From: Zea mays
Taxonomy: Eukaryota > Streptophyta > Magnoliopsida > Poales > Poaceae
Direction: 5' to 3'
Assembly (NCBI RefSeq): GCF_902167145.1
Contig: NC_050098.1
Location: forward strand, 112,072,207 to 112,136,206
Length of the DNA stretch: 64,000 bases
The position numbers and the translations under genes are program-made. Numbering within the stretch: position 1 is the first letter of the stretch; each line of letters starts with the position of its first letter. The notes beneath the pieces were generated by a model, which was not told the DNA's origin, made no database searches, and saw only the letters and a list, made by a program, of their open reading frames with translations. Shown piece by piece: positions 42,989-55,857 of the stretch.

Positions 42989-44506
42989 ATGGCGCCGAAG
43001 AAAGCTTCAGCAACTGGCACTGCAGCTCTCCAACCGCTGGACCACAATCAGGAGACTGTCTCTCTTCGGGAGGCCCGAAGCCAGAAAAGGAAGGCTGTTA
43101 GCCCGACACCGCCAGAGGATGAGATAGACCAAGAAATCAGAAACATGGAGATGCTTCATCAACAGGTGCAAAGGAAGAAGGAAAAGATGGCCAGGCTAGC
43201 TGAACTGCAAAGGCAGATAGACGAAGCCTCTGAGGAAGTTCGTCATCTTACTCAGGATGAGCAACACCGAAGGCCTCAGCACCAAGACCTTCATCAGGAG
43301 GGTTTCCTCAATGAAGATGACTGGTATGACAATTTCCATCATGGGAATTTTGTTTTTGATGATGCTTCTCCTCTGTCCGCTGAGCTGCAGGCTACACCTT
43401 GGCCTCCGTCCTACAAGCCGCCTCAGCTTCCCATATTTGATGGCCACTCAGACCCGAAGCAGTTTTTGATGAGCTACGAAGCAACAGTATCTTCGTATGG
43501 TGGCAATGCTGCGGTCATGGCAAAATCTTTTGTTATGGCTGTCAGGAGTGTTGCTCAAACCTGGTACTCCTCCCTTCGACTAGGAACGATCACTTCGTGG
43601 CAAAAGCTGAAGGACTTGTTGTTAACCAGCTTCCAAGGGTTCCAGACGAAGCCGGTCACGGCTCAAGCTCTATTCCAGTGCACCCAGGATCACGAAGAGT
43701 ACCTTCAGGCGTACGTCCGGAGGTTCTTGCGTTTGAGGGCACAGGCACCAACAGTGCCCAACGAAATTGTCATTGAGGCCATGATCAAGGGGCTTCGGCC
43801 AGGACCGTCAGCTCAGTACTTCGCTAGGAAGCCTCCTCAAACTTTGGAGAAGCTGCTCCAGAAGATGGACGAGTACATTCGGGCCGATAATGATTTTCGC
43901 CAAAGAAGGGAGGAGGCTTTCAGGTTTTCTGAAATGACCAGGGGCTTCGGAGGGAGGTTCTATCCGAGGCACGTTAGATCAATTCATAACTCTACCCAAA
44001 ATGATGATAGAGGGAGCCAACAGCAAAGGCCACAGTGTTCCTCACAGGCTTCGGGGCAACAGCAAGGCTCCTTCCGACCACCAGCTCCGAGAGGTAGAGG
44101 TGCCAGGGGCTTCGGCGGAAGATTTGGCGATCAGCCAAGAAGAATTTTTTGCTTGTTCTGTGGTGAGAACAAAGGCCATACCACCAGGATGTGCCATGTT
44201 ACCATCCAGAAGCAAAAGGAAATAGCCGAAGCTGCAGCACAACAGGCTCAGCCGAAGCAGGTCATGCACACTGCTTCGTATCATTCGCCTTACATCCTAG
44301 AGTATGTAGGCAATCACCCTGCAGTTTCTGTTGCTTCGGCGAGTCAACCTCAAGCTTCCTGGCAACAGCCTCCGCCTCCACCACCGCTGCAACAAGGCCA
44401 GCAGCCAGAAGGGAGCCAATATGCTCCACACCAAAGGGACTTCAGAGAACAGTCCGAAGCTCGCACAGTCAACAGCACTGTGCCAGAGTCAAAGCACATC
44501 TATTGA
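42989..44506 (+). CDS. gag: Gag protein of Z2 (505 aa), intact
   Basis: Same length and architecture as Z1 gag: coiled-coil-like N-terminal segment, retrotransposon gag core, Arg/Gly stretch, CX2CX5HX4C knuckle, Gln/Pro tail. Only about a dozen and a half residue differences are visible and no stop. It starts at 42989, 63 bases after the primer site. It stays open although the LTRs have diverged ~1.6% and the antisense gene of the same copy is broken. Likely role and caveats as for Z1 gag. Confidence 0.9.
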   Translation: MAPKKASATGTAALQPLDHNQETVSLREARSQKRKAVSPTPPEDEIDQEIRNMEMLHQQVQRKKEKMARLAELQRQIDEASEEVRHLTQDEQHRRPQHQDLHQEGFLNEDDWYDNFHHGNFVFDDASPLSAELQATPWPPSYKPPQLPIFDGHSDPKQFLMSYEATVSSYGGNAAVMAKSFVMAVRSVAQTWYSSLRLGTITSWQKLKDLLLTSFQGFQTKPVTAQALFQCTQDHEEYLQAYVRRFLRLRAQAPTVPNEIVIEAMIKGLRPGPSAQYFARKPPQTLEKLLQKMDEYIRADNDFRQRREEAFRFSEMTRGFGGRFYPRHVRSIHNSTQNDDRGSQQQRPQCSSQASGQQQGSFRPPAPRGRGARGFGGRFGDQPRRIFCLFCGENKGHTTRMCHVTIQKQKEIAEAAAQQAQPKQVMHTASYHSPYILEYVGNHPAVSVASASQPQASWQQPPPPPPLQQGQQPEGSQYAPHQRDFREQSEARTVNSTVPESKHIY

Positions 44507-44689
44507 CAAATATCCTACCTTAATAGCAATCTTTTTCATTCAGTTTTATTTTCTGTGTAATAAAGGACATTGTTTAGGTTTCATGTAAATAGTTTCGTTG
44601 ATTCCCACAAGGAAAATATATTTTCTTCACAGGCTTAAGTTGTTGAAGTTTAAAGATTTGTGATAACAAAGAGGACCTTCGAATTATCG

Positions 44690-45010
44690 AAAATTCTTCG
44701 AAGCAACAAAAAGTCGTTCTAAGGAACGCAGAGTAAGTTTGCCGAAGTCACAAAAAGCCGTTCCAAAGGGAGCGCAGTGTAAGTTTTCTGCTCCAAAGTC
44801 GTTCCAAAGGGAATGCAGAGCATACAGCGAAAAGTCAACGCTGATACCGCCTAAGTAAAAGGCGAAGCGCGAAAAGTCAACGCGAATACCGCTGAAAGTA
44901 AAAGGCGAAGAAGCTCCTAAGGGAGGCTTACAGTGAAAAATAAACGCTGATTCCGCTGAAGTAAAAGGCGAAGAAGCTCCTAAGAGAGGCTTATAGTAAA
45001 AAGACAACGC
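44690..45010. repeat. short degenerate repeats downstream of Z2 gag
   Basis: Same two repeat types and order as 11320-11640. The surrounding 44507-45494 holds no gene. Confidence 0.7.
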
Positions 45011-45494
45011 TGATTCAAAAAGACTATGTGTTTTATCGCAGGAATGTGTGTGTATCTTCGGAATAAACACCATCTTACACAACATAACATCATAGCATCA
45101 TTTCGCATAGCATAATCTTCATACATCATGCTGCATATGGCACAAGAAAGGGACATGACATCGATCTTCGGAAGAATGTTTTGAAAGGGGAAAATCATGC
45201 TAAGTTGCAAGTAGATACACTATTGATCTTCGGAAGTGTAGCTTCGGAGAACATCTTCACGGAGCTTGGATATTATTCATCAGAACACTACGAATATTGT
45301 TGTGACAAATGAAAATTATTCTTCACGAAGCATGAAAAGAAGGGAAGGTGTTTTTTCGTCAAAGACTCAAAAACGGTACGTATGTAAAGTTTCATGCATC
45401 GTAAAGAATTAAACAATAAAAGCAGGTATATTACATTCAGGGCTACAAGATGTCACACATATTACATTTCAGAAGTTTTTTTTTACAATAGTAT

Positions 45495-48400
45495 TTAATC
45501 TTCTCTCAGAACAACTTCTGCAGCCTCATTCAGGAGCCGATTGACAACTTCGTCCATAATAGCTTCAGCCATCTTTTTAATTTCGTCGTCTCCTTTCGGC
45601 TGAGAGCCCGGAGACGCTTTAGCAGGATCTGAAGGAGGACAGGATACGGCTACATTGCTATTACAAATTGCAAACGAAGTTTAAAACCAAAAATTACAAC
45701 ACAATAAAAACCATTAGTTAATACCTAGTTGCCCTTCGGGCTCTGCGCTCTTCTCAGCAGCCTCAGCTACTTCTCTAGCATCGTGAATGCCCTTTTCGCT
45801 TTTTCGAATAATTTCTCGAGCCATTTCTCGGCCACCATTATCCCAGACGTCGGTGAAAAATTTTCCACCGATCATGCTAGCTTTGGCCGAAGGATCTCTT
45901 GCATCTTCGAAGGACAAGGCAGCTTCGGATTGCGCTAAAATCTTTACATGCTCGCAGCCCTTTTTCTCTAAAATGGTGGCAATTCCCCTGGCACCCGAGA
46001 AAGCACATATGTCTCCGCGGCTATTTAAAATTTCCTCGAAGGCCTCAGCTTCGTGATCGATCCATTCGATGGGACCTTCGGGGTTGCCTCTTGTAAAGTT
46101 TTCTTCGCTTGAGAATGCGCCAACGCTGGCGAAGCTAGCTTTTAACTTCTTGACACACTCCATAGATTTGTTGTAGCATCTTTTCTTGGATGAACGAAGC
46201 TCTTCAACAGTTCCCTCTAAATGATTTGCCCATTGGTCGCTAAGTTCTCGCTTCGTTTCTTCAAGTATGCGTTCTTCTTTGGCTCTGGCCAGTTGTTTTC
46301 GAAGATCTTCAATTTCAAGTTTCTGAGCCTCAGCTTGACCCTTAAAAGTAGCCTCGTCTTCTTTTATTCTATTTATCAATGAATGTAATATTTTATCTTT
46401 TTCGAGACCTTCGTTCCTTAGTTCAATTACTTCGGAACGAAGGTTGCTCAGGGCAATAGCGCACCCTTCGTCTTCGGTATCTTTTTGGGCCCTGAGGGCA
46501 TTGCTAAGTATAAGGCCCTGCGGGGAAGGATATGTGTGCGTCAATAGATGTAAGTAAATGAAACATTTTGGTTTCAAAGAAAAAGTACAAAGATATCATT
46601 TTTTGTACCTTTAAGCTATTGTATGCTAGGCTGTCGGCCAGATCGTTTTTCGACAGCACCGAGAGCCCGTCTTCTAGTGTTGGGAATCCGAAGCTCTTGC
46701 TCATCTCCCGACAGACAGAAATCTCCTTGCTGTCAGGGAGACAATACAAAAAGTCTTCTTCTCCACTGCCATTGAATATTAACGCCCCCTTTGGATACTT
46801 CAGTTTTTGGGCGTAAAGCTGGGCCTCTTGTTTTTCTTTTTCTGATAATTGTTTCCCCGAAGCATGACGAACAATATAATCAAGGACTTTGGGGGATGCT
46901 TCGGGGGCAATGACACTGATTTCTTCAACAAAAGTTGGCTCTGTTATTTTTTCTTCCTCGGTTTCCAAGGATTTTATCTTCGTGGGCTTTGAGGACCCAG
47001 CTTCGGCTTCAGTTTCTTGCTCTGGAGCTTTAGTATCAGAAATTTTAGTTTTCGCTTCAGGAATGGCAACAATCTTCTTCGGAGGTGTCCTTGAAGATTT
47101 AATTGTTTCCAGAACATCTAGCACATTGACCATTCTCTTTCTTTTCGGAGTCGCTGCTGGCACCTTTTGATTTTTTTACTGTCTCAACATTTGCTGCAGG
47201 ACTCAAAACTTCTGATGTTTTTTCCTCAGTTGGTTTTTTCACTTCTTCCATTTTTTCTGTGGATGGCGCTTCAGCCATCTCTTTGGTTTCTGGTATCAAA
47301 ATCTTCGGTTCTTCCAATTCTATCCTTGTTGGCGCTTCAGCCATTTCTGCGACTTCTGGCAGCAAGGTTGCCTTGATTGGCTTTTCAGCTTCGGTGGCCG
47401 AAGAAGTTTCTCCGGTGAACTCAGGCACCGAAGCTGGTTCAATATAGCGTGGCCGATGTGTGAGGACCTTTATCCTCTTTCTTTTCGGTTCTGGCTCGCT
47501 AGGAGCAGTTGCAGCTTCTTCTTTCGCAGAGGTTGTGTTTTTTCTTTTCTGCCCTCGAATGGGATAACGATAGTCAGGGTAGACAAACCCGATTGCATCA
47601 AACACCCGGTTCAGCCTTTTCTTTTTTCGGCCTCCGAAGGCTGCTGACAGTGCAGTATCTTCGGCCTTCGAATAAGCCCCAAGCAGTTCATCACTTAAAT
47701 TTTCAATACTCTTTAACCAGTCATCATCTGGCTCAACGAATTTATCTCCGAACTTGAAAGTGTACTTCAGCCTGATAAGTCCACCTTCGTCGGCCTCCTT
47801 TATGGTTTCTTGCGGCATTTCCCATTTCTCCGCGAGCGGCCATACTCTGAAGGCAATATGTTCTTGTACCAAATCTCTCGTTCCAATAAAAGAACAAATA
47901 ACACCGAAGGCTCTCTGGCATTCTTCGGCAGCTTCACTCATTTCAACCTTCGGCCTCCGCAGGCCGAAGCTTTGCCAAATAGGGCGCATAATTATACCTT
48001 TAATATCTTCCCGTACTGCCAGGTCATTCTTCACATAAAACCATTCTGTCATCCAGTCGCCGGGCCATCTCTTCCGAAAGGTTGGCACGGGACAGCTTGA
48101 CCCAGACCGAGAAACGAAACTGTAGCAGCCAAAATTATTGTGATACTGTTCTTTACCCCAAGGTTTTGTTTCGTATGATAATTCGTGTATATTGCAGAAA
48201 CTTTTCGCATCAGGCTCCAGACCTTGGCTTCTCACGGCCCATACGAAGATATTCAGCCTTATAATTGCTTCGGGGGTAAGTTGATGAAGATAGACTTCAA
48301 ACATTTTCAGCACCTCTACGACGAAGCTGCTCAGGGGAAATCGTAGTCCAGCTTTCAAAAAGCTTCAGTATACTATGACTTCATTCTCTTCAGGGTGTGG

Positions 48401-48721
48401 ACAAGTCTTTTCCCCTTCGTCGGTCCTCACAACGGACAAATCCCGGAAATACCTTCCTCTCATGTTGACAAGATGATTTTCTTTGATAGTTGATTTGCCG
48501 AAAACCGCATGGCTTGGTCGCCAAGTGCGATCTTCGGAGTCTTCACCACCACTGTCCACATCATAACTGTCGCTGTCACCAGTATCTTTAGACAAACCTT
48601 CCAGAATCTCCTTGGTGATTTTTTCTGTATTGGTCTTCGACATTGCTATAAGAAACCCCAGATTCTTCTCTTCATCGAGACTCAGCTTCATCTCGGTAGC
48701 AGCCTTCTTATCTTCAGACAT
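45495..48721 (-). pseudogene. antisense gene of Z2, broken
   Basis: Exons 48721-46609, 46517-45725 and 45628-45495, with GT-AG introns of 91 bp (46518-46608) and 96 bp (45629-45724). Z1's lengths are identical. Two lesions: a TGA in place of the CGA arginine codon after EVIVY (near 48362-48364), inside the Transposase_28-like region, and a one-base T insertion in a T run near 47175 that shifts frame before TPKRKRM. Splice sites, start ATG and stop are kept. Domain layout is otherwise as in Z1. Confidence 0.85.
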
Positions 48722-49031
48722 CTTCGGGAATACTAAAAAACTGTTTTCAATGCCGAAGCTTCAAAACTTAAAAGCTCAGCAAATCTTGGTGCGCAAGAGC
48801 TAAAAATTGAGTGAGCGGGAGCAGATGGCAAGAAAGCGTGCCAAATGAATTTGCGGTATGATCTTATTTATACGCCCAGTGCGTTGAAAATTGAAAGACC
48901 CCGCTTGTCAGTGAATGTTGCTATTCTAGCAAAGGGAAGGTGTTTTTTCGGACCTTCGGCGTAAGGCCTTCGTCCATGTCGCAATCTAAATTTATTATTT
49001 TAAAAAACAAATTAATATTGCGAGGGGCTAC

Positions 49032-49701
49032 TGTTGGGGGCCTTCGGCTTACGAAGATCCTCAAAAACAGGATTTAACAATATTTCTGGAGTATAATGCA
49101 TGAGCAGGTATCTTCGGACTCAAGTCGGTATCACAGCAGGAGAAGACCAGAATAATACGAAGGTTCATACAGCGCCGAAGATGTGAACAGGAAAGCTTCG
49201 GCATGGTAGCAGAAAATGAAACCGACTTAAAGATGAAAAGGCTATTCAGACCTCGATAGATTACTATAGAATTATTATCAAATGTAAAGGGCATGAATGT
49301 AATTTTGTATGGGCTGCGTCCCACGCCTATAAATAGGTGAACAGTACACCCGTACTGTTCACGCTGATTTTGACATTCGCTTTTGCGTCACGCTTGTACT
49401 TTCATCTCCTTCAAACTGAAGGTACATTTGTAATTCGATGTTATTTCTGTTTCTACATAATGATAATGCAAAAATAAGTCAATAATAATATACAATTGTC
49501 TATGTTATCCTTCATATTCCTTATGATTCATCCTTCGTCAATGTATAGTGTATTTATGAAGGTTTGCCCCTCATAACCTTCGTCCGAAAATCATTATATC
49601 CTAAGGGAAATAATGCTTCAAAGGACGAAGGACTTTACCGATTAATATTTTCTATGTTGCCTTGTTCTTAACTCATAGCATTTGAGAATAAATCCCCAAC
49701 A
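49032..49701 (+). repeat. 3' LTR of Z2
   Basis: 670 bp, preceded by GCGAGGGGCTAC (49020-49031). Several differences from the 5' LTR are C/T or G/A, including GAGAACAAG versus GAGAATAAA near the end. Confidence 0.93.
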
Positions 49702-50460
49702 AGTATTATCATCTCAAGGTGATTAGACACTTAATAAGGTTAAATAGTGATAAACGACAACTTTATTCAGATTTGAGCAGATTCAGACTTATGCCTTCAA
49801 AAATTCATAACTAGAGACTCAGACATCCAAATCATTTGATCTTAAACTTTCTGGAAATATAATTAAATTGTCTACAATTCAATTATAAACAACTCAGGTT
49901 GATTTAAAGTGTATCATGGTTAAAAGACACTAGGAAGGCTTTGCTTTCCAGATTTGGACAGATTCAGACTTCACACTTCAAACGCCTATAACTTAAACTT
50001 TAGACCACCAAAAAGGGTGATACAAGACTTTTTGGAAAGCTTAGAAAACTTACTACGTAACTTTTATAGTCACCAAGAAGTGATTCTATATTTAACTAAA
50101 TTAAACAATTCAGTTTTCGAAATTTGTTCTGTCAGTGGACAGAATACAGCAACCAGTTTGTAAAATTCATAACTCCTAATCTGTCAGGCCTATGGTTATG
50201 AAATTTTAACACAAGCAAGATAAGAAAAGCATCTATAACTTTCTTATAACTACCATGAATAGATTGTAACATTAAATTAGGCAAACAAGGCAGTTTCTGA
50301 AATCTGTACAGAATTTGGGCAGATTCAGTCACTGAATTTGTGAAAAGCATAACTCCTAAACGATCAGACTTATGGCTGTCAAATTTTAACACAAGTAAGA
50401 TAATAAGGTTATCTACCACTTTTCTATAGCACATATCTACAGAAAATACAATTTAGTTCA
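49702..50460. repeat. ~180-bp tandem array in B's 3' LTR (main part)
   Basis: Continues the array cut at 42243. The landmark (CAGATTTGGACAGATTCAGAC and variants) recurs near 49770, 49950, 50135 and 50310. The minus-strand two-unit frame (50434-50132, 100 residues) is open here too. Confidence 0.75.
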
Positions 50461-51968
50461 TCAAACATACAGCACAGGGAAATCACTGTGTGCAGCCCAA
50501 AACAGCAACTAATAAAATTCAGCTCCTATTCACTTAAAAATTGCCGCGTTCTAGAGACTTGAATTATTTTAACACCTTACCATTTGTTAAAGTTGAAACA
50601 ATCAAATTAGAACCAACAAGTAGACTTACTAATTTTATACAATTCATTTTTTGCACTAGAATTGTCATACACAATTAGCAACACATCTACCACAATAATC
50701 TTACCCGGCATATATGTGTTTATCGATGCGCTCTTCACATAGTAATTTGCAGTTTAACTTGGGCATCATATGAACACTACTAATTTTTACCCGCGACTGT
50801 AACCATGCGCATTTAGACTACAACAAGCAATTTATCGCGATTACGTGCTTAACTAAAGCTGTCCAACGATTCGGCTAACTAGAGTAACGACATAGCCCGC
50901 TAAATAACATACACGTCGGCTAGTCCATTGTTACCACAATCCAAGACACAACATATACTACAACGTTTTTATAAACATACAGATTCACAAGTATATTCGC
51001 ACATCGACCAATGTATACGAACCGTAAACTACCAGTCTCCAACTCGCAATCACCACGCATTTACTTCCCAAATCATGAACGTATATATGTTTATCATACG
51101 AACCGAGTATTTCAATAATTATCCTAAAACAACTAACTCCATTACACACTTGTATCTCAAATCTACTTGACTTACTTGAAGTGTCTACTCGAAATCGTGA
51201 GCACAATCATACACCATATGCGAAGCATAATTTAACGAGCGCATAATACGCATCGTCGACTCGACTTATAAATATAGAGAAAGCGACGACTACCTTGGCA
51301 TGTCACCACCTCTCTATATAAGCCAAACTAATTTCTATCTACAACGACCAAACATTCATGTCGAGCACACTTTATTTTACTGTGTCTCGCATACAACCAT
51401 ATGGTGGCGTGCACTCGAGACACTTCAATCAACGTGGTGCGACCACTAATATATGAACTCCGACACTCATGTATTAATAATTCATCCTCCACGCAAATTA
51501 GCATTGTCTAAACTACTCGTCGCATTAACAATTATATCCCCTATATAATCACGAATCACATCACATTGCATAAAACAAATACATTTTTCACATAAACACA
51601 TATCGATACATTTCCCAAAACAAAATCCGCATTTTATAACTTAGTTTTCGCATTTAAACAACGCATCGCATATTTTTCCTATCAAATATAAAAACATCCA
51701 AGTTTCTTTCTACTTCGTTTTCTTCTATACACACGTTCATTCATACAATTATATTTTCACGCACATATTCACGCCATCGACTGAATCGTAAATAAAACAA
51801 AAGCAACCTGGCCGGATCGGTGAGTCGCATGTGCTATCCACCGGCTAGCATTTCGTCGCATAGGTAGAGCACGAGGCACGACACCGATAGCTAGCTACAC
51901 ACAACAACGTCGATTTACTGATTTAGTCATTTCATCGATCAAGAGAAGCGCGGGACAGCGAGGAGCTT

Positions 51969-53600
51969 ACCGCGGATTGACGGCATTGCGACGGGGACTG
52001 CGCAGATCGACGGGGAAGCGAGACGCGGAGACGTCAAGGTTGCACGGATCGACGATGCGGCTGCTCTCGATGCGGAGGGGATCCGAGGCTACTGCTGCAG
52101 GCTTGCTGGCGTACCGGCGAGGAAGAGCAGGGGAGTTGTGTATGCTTCAGCCGAAGTGGAGGGAGGGGGTGGTACTGTCCACGGATGGGAGAGCTGAGCA
52201 CGCCATGGAGAAGAGCCGGGGAGGGCGCTGGCCTGAGGGAGCAGAGGGGTCTGCTTAGCCATTGGGGGTGTCGAGCGCCAAGGCAAAGCCACCAAGCACC
52301 ACGACTTCAAGGAAGGAGAGGGCGCAGTGGATCTTGGCACTGGTGAGTGCCGGGGCGGACTGTCGCTGCTGGGCAAGGCCGACGGCGAGGCCGAGTTGGG
52401 CGTCGGCTGGACACTTGCCAAGCAGGGAGGTCGAGGGGGAGGGGCACTAGATGCTCATGGCGCAGCCATGGCCGAGCAGGGAGGTCACCAACTCATGCTG
52501 GCTTGAGGCCGAACCCCCCCCACTCGAATCAAAGGAATGGTGCCGAGGAAATCCATGGCCGGCCAGAAAAAAAAAAGAAACACGCCAGGACCAGGGGCGC
52601 ACGCTGTACAGGAGGCAGAGGGAGGCGCCAGACTTCCTGCTGGACAGCCAAGGGGGTGGCGCGGCGTAGGGAGGAAGGGCGCTGGGGGTAGAGACATGGC
52701 GCCGTGCACCAAGGACAGAGGAGCAGGGAGAAGCGACGGCCGCTTGGGGGAGCTCAAATGGCGTCTAGTTGACGCGCTGGGGGTTGAGGTTGGAGGAGAA
52801 GACACTGGGGGCGGCCTTCGGAGCTCCGGCGTCCGAGCAAACGGGAGCTTGGCTCCATGGGAGGAATGCACGCGCTTGGAAGAAGGAGGAAAGGCTCTGC
52901 GCTTGGGAGCTTCTGCAGAAAACTGGGTGTCGAGGGGAGGAAGGAAGGGAGCTCGCCGCGGAAGCTAGAGCCGAGGGGTCGCGTGCCCATGGAGGCCTTG
53001 CTCCTGCGCGCTGGGGAAAGGGCTCCCTGTTGCAACGCCATGTGGGAGAGAAGACAGGGAGAGGGAGAGCGCAGGGATGATTTAACGAGGCATCGCTGGA
53101 ATTCCATTGGTTGAAGGCACGGTCGCTCGGCACTGGTTGAAAGGAGCGGCTGTAGGCCATTGGCTACTCTGCGGCTGCGCCAGGAGCAGTGCTTGCGTGC
53201 GTGAGAAGCCTGATGGCCAGGAAATGGAAGAACAGAGCGACTGCCAGGGGCTTCTGCGCACTGGGAAGAACGGCAGCGCTCCACGGTTGGCTTTGGGGAA
53301 GGAGAGGAGCATCTGCTAGTTGATTTAACAGGACCCTGCTGGCAGCAGCCATTGGCTCGCGATGGGGCGGTGCGGGCTATTGGAGGCTTTAGCCGGCTGC
53401 TGCTGGTTGGCTGGTGCCAAGTATTGGCCAAGAAAATGGCGTCCAACGACTGACTGAGGAGGGTGGCGACGCCGATTGGTTAGGATGGAGGTGGTCAACT
53501 GTTACCGATTCGCGCAGCTCACTCGTTGGCTGAGACCGACACAGGGAACAGAGCGAACTGAGGTTCGGACGAATGCGAGCCCACAGAATAAAATGATCCG
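51969..53600 (-). other. GC-rich block of B's 3' LTR with CCAAT cluster and donor-like edge
   Basis: It replaces, at the same LTR position, the leader/promoter block of A. Between 53100 and 53490 the minus strand carries at least six CCAAT boxes (ACCAAT, GCCAAT). At the GC-to-AT edge the minus strand reads CGCGGTAAGCTCC, a good splice-donor consensus (GT at 51970-51969). Long frames on both strands (such as minus 53446-52754, 230 residues) match nothing I recognise and differ from A's. No convincing TATA box was found. Confidence 0.4.
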
Positions 53601-54169
53601 AAACATTTTATTTAGGTGTTGCTTGGAAATTAAATTCTCGCGCATAAGTAGAATAAAATGAATTGAGATCGATAGGCTTCGGGTTCGTAATCGAAATAAA
53701 GCGAGTCGGATTAATAGAAATCATTGCCGATGCTGATTTTCGAATTTAGATTGGACACAGAGATTTTAAACCGAATTGGAGAAAAATTTATTAGAGGACG
53801 ACACATTAGAGATTCCGCTTGAGAATACGGACTGGGATTAATTTTTGGACATAGATCAAACATCGAGAAATTGGATTCGGACGCAGCTCGACTAGCAACT
53901 GTCGAGCGTTTGATTAAATAAGCTTTAGACGAGATTTATAAATCGAGATTGATTATCGAGTTTGCATTCGTGCTGACAAAAATAAGAATTTTAACAGGCT
54001 CCGAATTCGGCCTTCTGTGCGACTGAATAACTCCGAATTCGGTGAAATGAGAATAAATAGTCTGGATAGTCAGAGACATACGCGAGCGAGAAATAGAAAT
54101 TTTCACTGAGCATCAGAGATTAGGATAAATCTCCCGACATAACACGAAACTGACACCTGGGGTGTCACA

Positions 54170-55857
54170 GCCTTCCCCCCTTAAAAGAATCTCGTCCCGA
54201 GATTCGAATGAGGATCTTTAAGGGTGGAGAAGCATGTAACTCCCAGATTGAAAATAGATGCAATTTCATGAGAGGGTATCCGACAGGATACTGAAGATAG
54301 ATTTGGATAGAATATCGCGACATGTTGAGACAAAATGCCACGACCACTTTGAGAGAATGTCCACAAAAGATAGCACATCAGTATAGTTTCAAATGGATCA
54401 CAACTATTAACCGCGATACCAGCGCGTGCCGAGCAGCTCAACCATGTGTGCACCATAGTAGGCTCTCAGTTTCGTCGCGGCACCATCAGTCGTTAGTCAT
54501 AATACCATTACCAAACGCAACCAACGATAAATCCACGTGACATAAATAGATGGAGCCCATGAGAGTATGGCTCAAAAAATAAGAATGTGATCGGAGTTGA
54601 AGCAGAGATTGCTGGCAAAAGAGCATCACATGAGAATTTTCTTCAACTCTGAGAATTATTTTATGGTCATCATGGGGAGTATCGGGCTAGAGATTAGTAC
54701 GAGATTTGATATGAGAAGGAACCAACCATGAGGTCAAGATCGTTGTGTTTTTAGAGATATGAGAGAACTAAAGACAACAGCAAAATTCATTGAACCAAAT
54801 GGATACACTGCTTAGAGATAGAATCGATAAAACAGCGTCATGATCCTCAGAGAAGAGTATGAGAACGATCATAATGAGATATTAGACTGATCCAAATTTG
54901 ATACATGAGAACAGGTTATAGCAGATAACCAGATAACGGAGCAGAATCATTAAGGGATCCGGAGATTCGGATGATAAGCCACGACATAATTCACAAAGGG
55001 AAAAGATTACTAGATCGAGGCGAAAAGAGAGGTAGTCGCATGAGATCGATTAGGATGAGCACCAGAAAGGTTATGAAGATTCGGGACAGGATCTATGGAA
55101 AGAAACATTGCCTTGATAGGGTTTGAGCAACTAGACACGAAGCAACAAAAAAAATTTTTGGACACAACAAGTGCACAAGGAGACTTGGGTTGGTCTAGCG
55201 GTCAAGCTATGGGGTTCTGTAAGTTGTGCAGGTGTCACTTCAACGGTAAGATACACAAGGGTTAGAAAATACCAACTCAAGCAGGATTTTTTTAAGATGT
55301 TTCACTTGCTAAACTCAAGGTTGTTTGGAGAAGGGGGTCTTTTATGGGCAAAACAAGCAACAATTTTTTTTATTGGCAAAAAGGGATGAACAATTACAAT
55401 ACCACCTAGATAGCAAGACAGGAGAAACACATAACACAACCTAACAAGACTTGCCAATCTGACACGGGGTAAGGCATTTCTGATATTTCATAACATAGCA
55501 ATACAACACATTATTCAATTTTTTTAATTGGAATAAAGGTGAGAGAAGCATGTTGATGCACAAAAGACAATTATAATGCGACAATCATGATGCATGCTCA
55601 TTCTAGTCGTCTTCTCAGACCTAACTAATTTTTCGGGTGCTTTCTACAGCATCCTTACTAATAGTAGTATTAGCCTTTATGGCCTATATAATAGCCACCT
55701 AGCTACCCATCTATTTCCTAAGGCTTCACGTCCTATGTTTAACCTTATCGTCCTGACGATCTATCCAACATTGGTTTCTAAGCAAGTTTTACTTTAGAAA
55801 AGGTTGGAAATCATGACTTATTGACTTCTCTGTACTGGTATTCGCTCCGATACCAGC
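54170..55857 (-). other. short non-coding internal domain of B
   Basis: 1688 bp, aligned with A's internal domain. Polypurine tract at 54170-54187, primer hairpin at 55835-55856 (minus-strand TGGTATCGGAGC, 55855-55844). No gene is seen. Confidence 0.8.

Larger units (their letters stand above)
42244..49701 (+). mobile_element. Z2: complete Zeon-like LTR retrotransposon
   Basis: 7458 bp with 670-bp LTRs that differ at about 11 sites by hand count (1.6%). Flanks are AGTAC (42239-42243) and AGTAT (49702-49706). The empty site in B's other LTR reads AGTAT, so the left copy mutated. Same plan as Z1: gag open, antisense gene broken, no pol. Confidence 0.92.
39875..54169 (-). repeat. 3' LTR of B, interrupted by Z2
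   Basis: 39875-42243 plus 49702-54169. The intact partner reads straight through the Z2 site at ~58223-58235 (CTTTAGTATTATC). Z2 landed within the 180-bp array, whose remaining units are at 42120-42243 and 49702-50460. 50560-51900 is AT-rich with no gene. 51970-53600 is the GC-rich block. Confidence 0.88.

Noticed and set aside
52754..53446. 230-residue minus-strand frame (and its copy near 61420-61968) in B's LTR
   Set aside because: Same reason. The frame is shorter in the other LTR (182 residues), so it is not maintained, and there is no recognisable domain.
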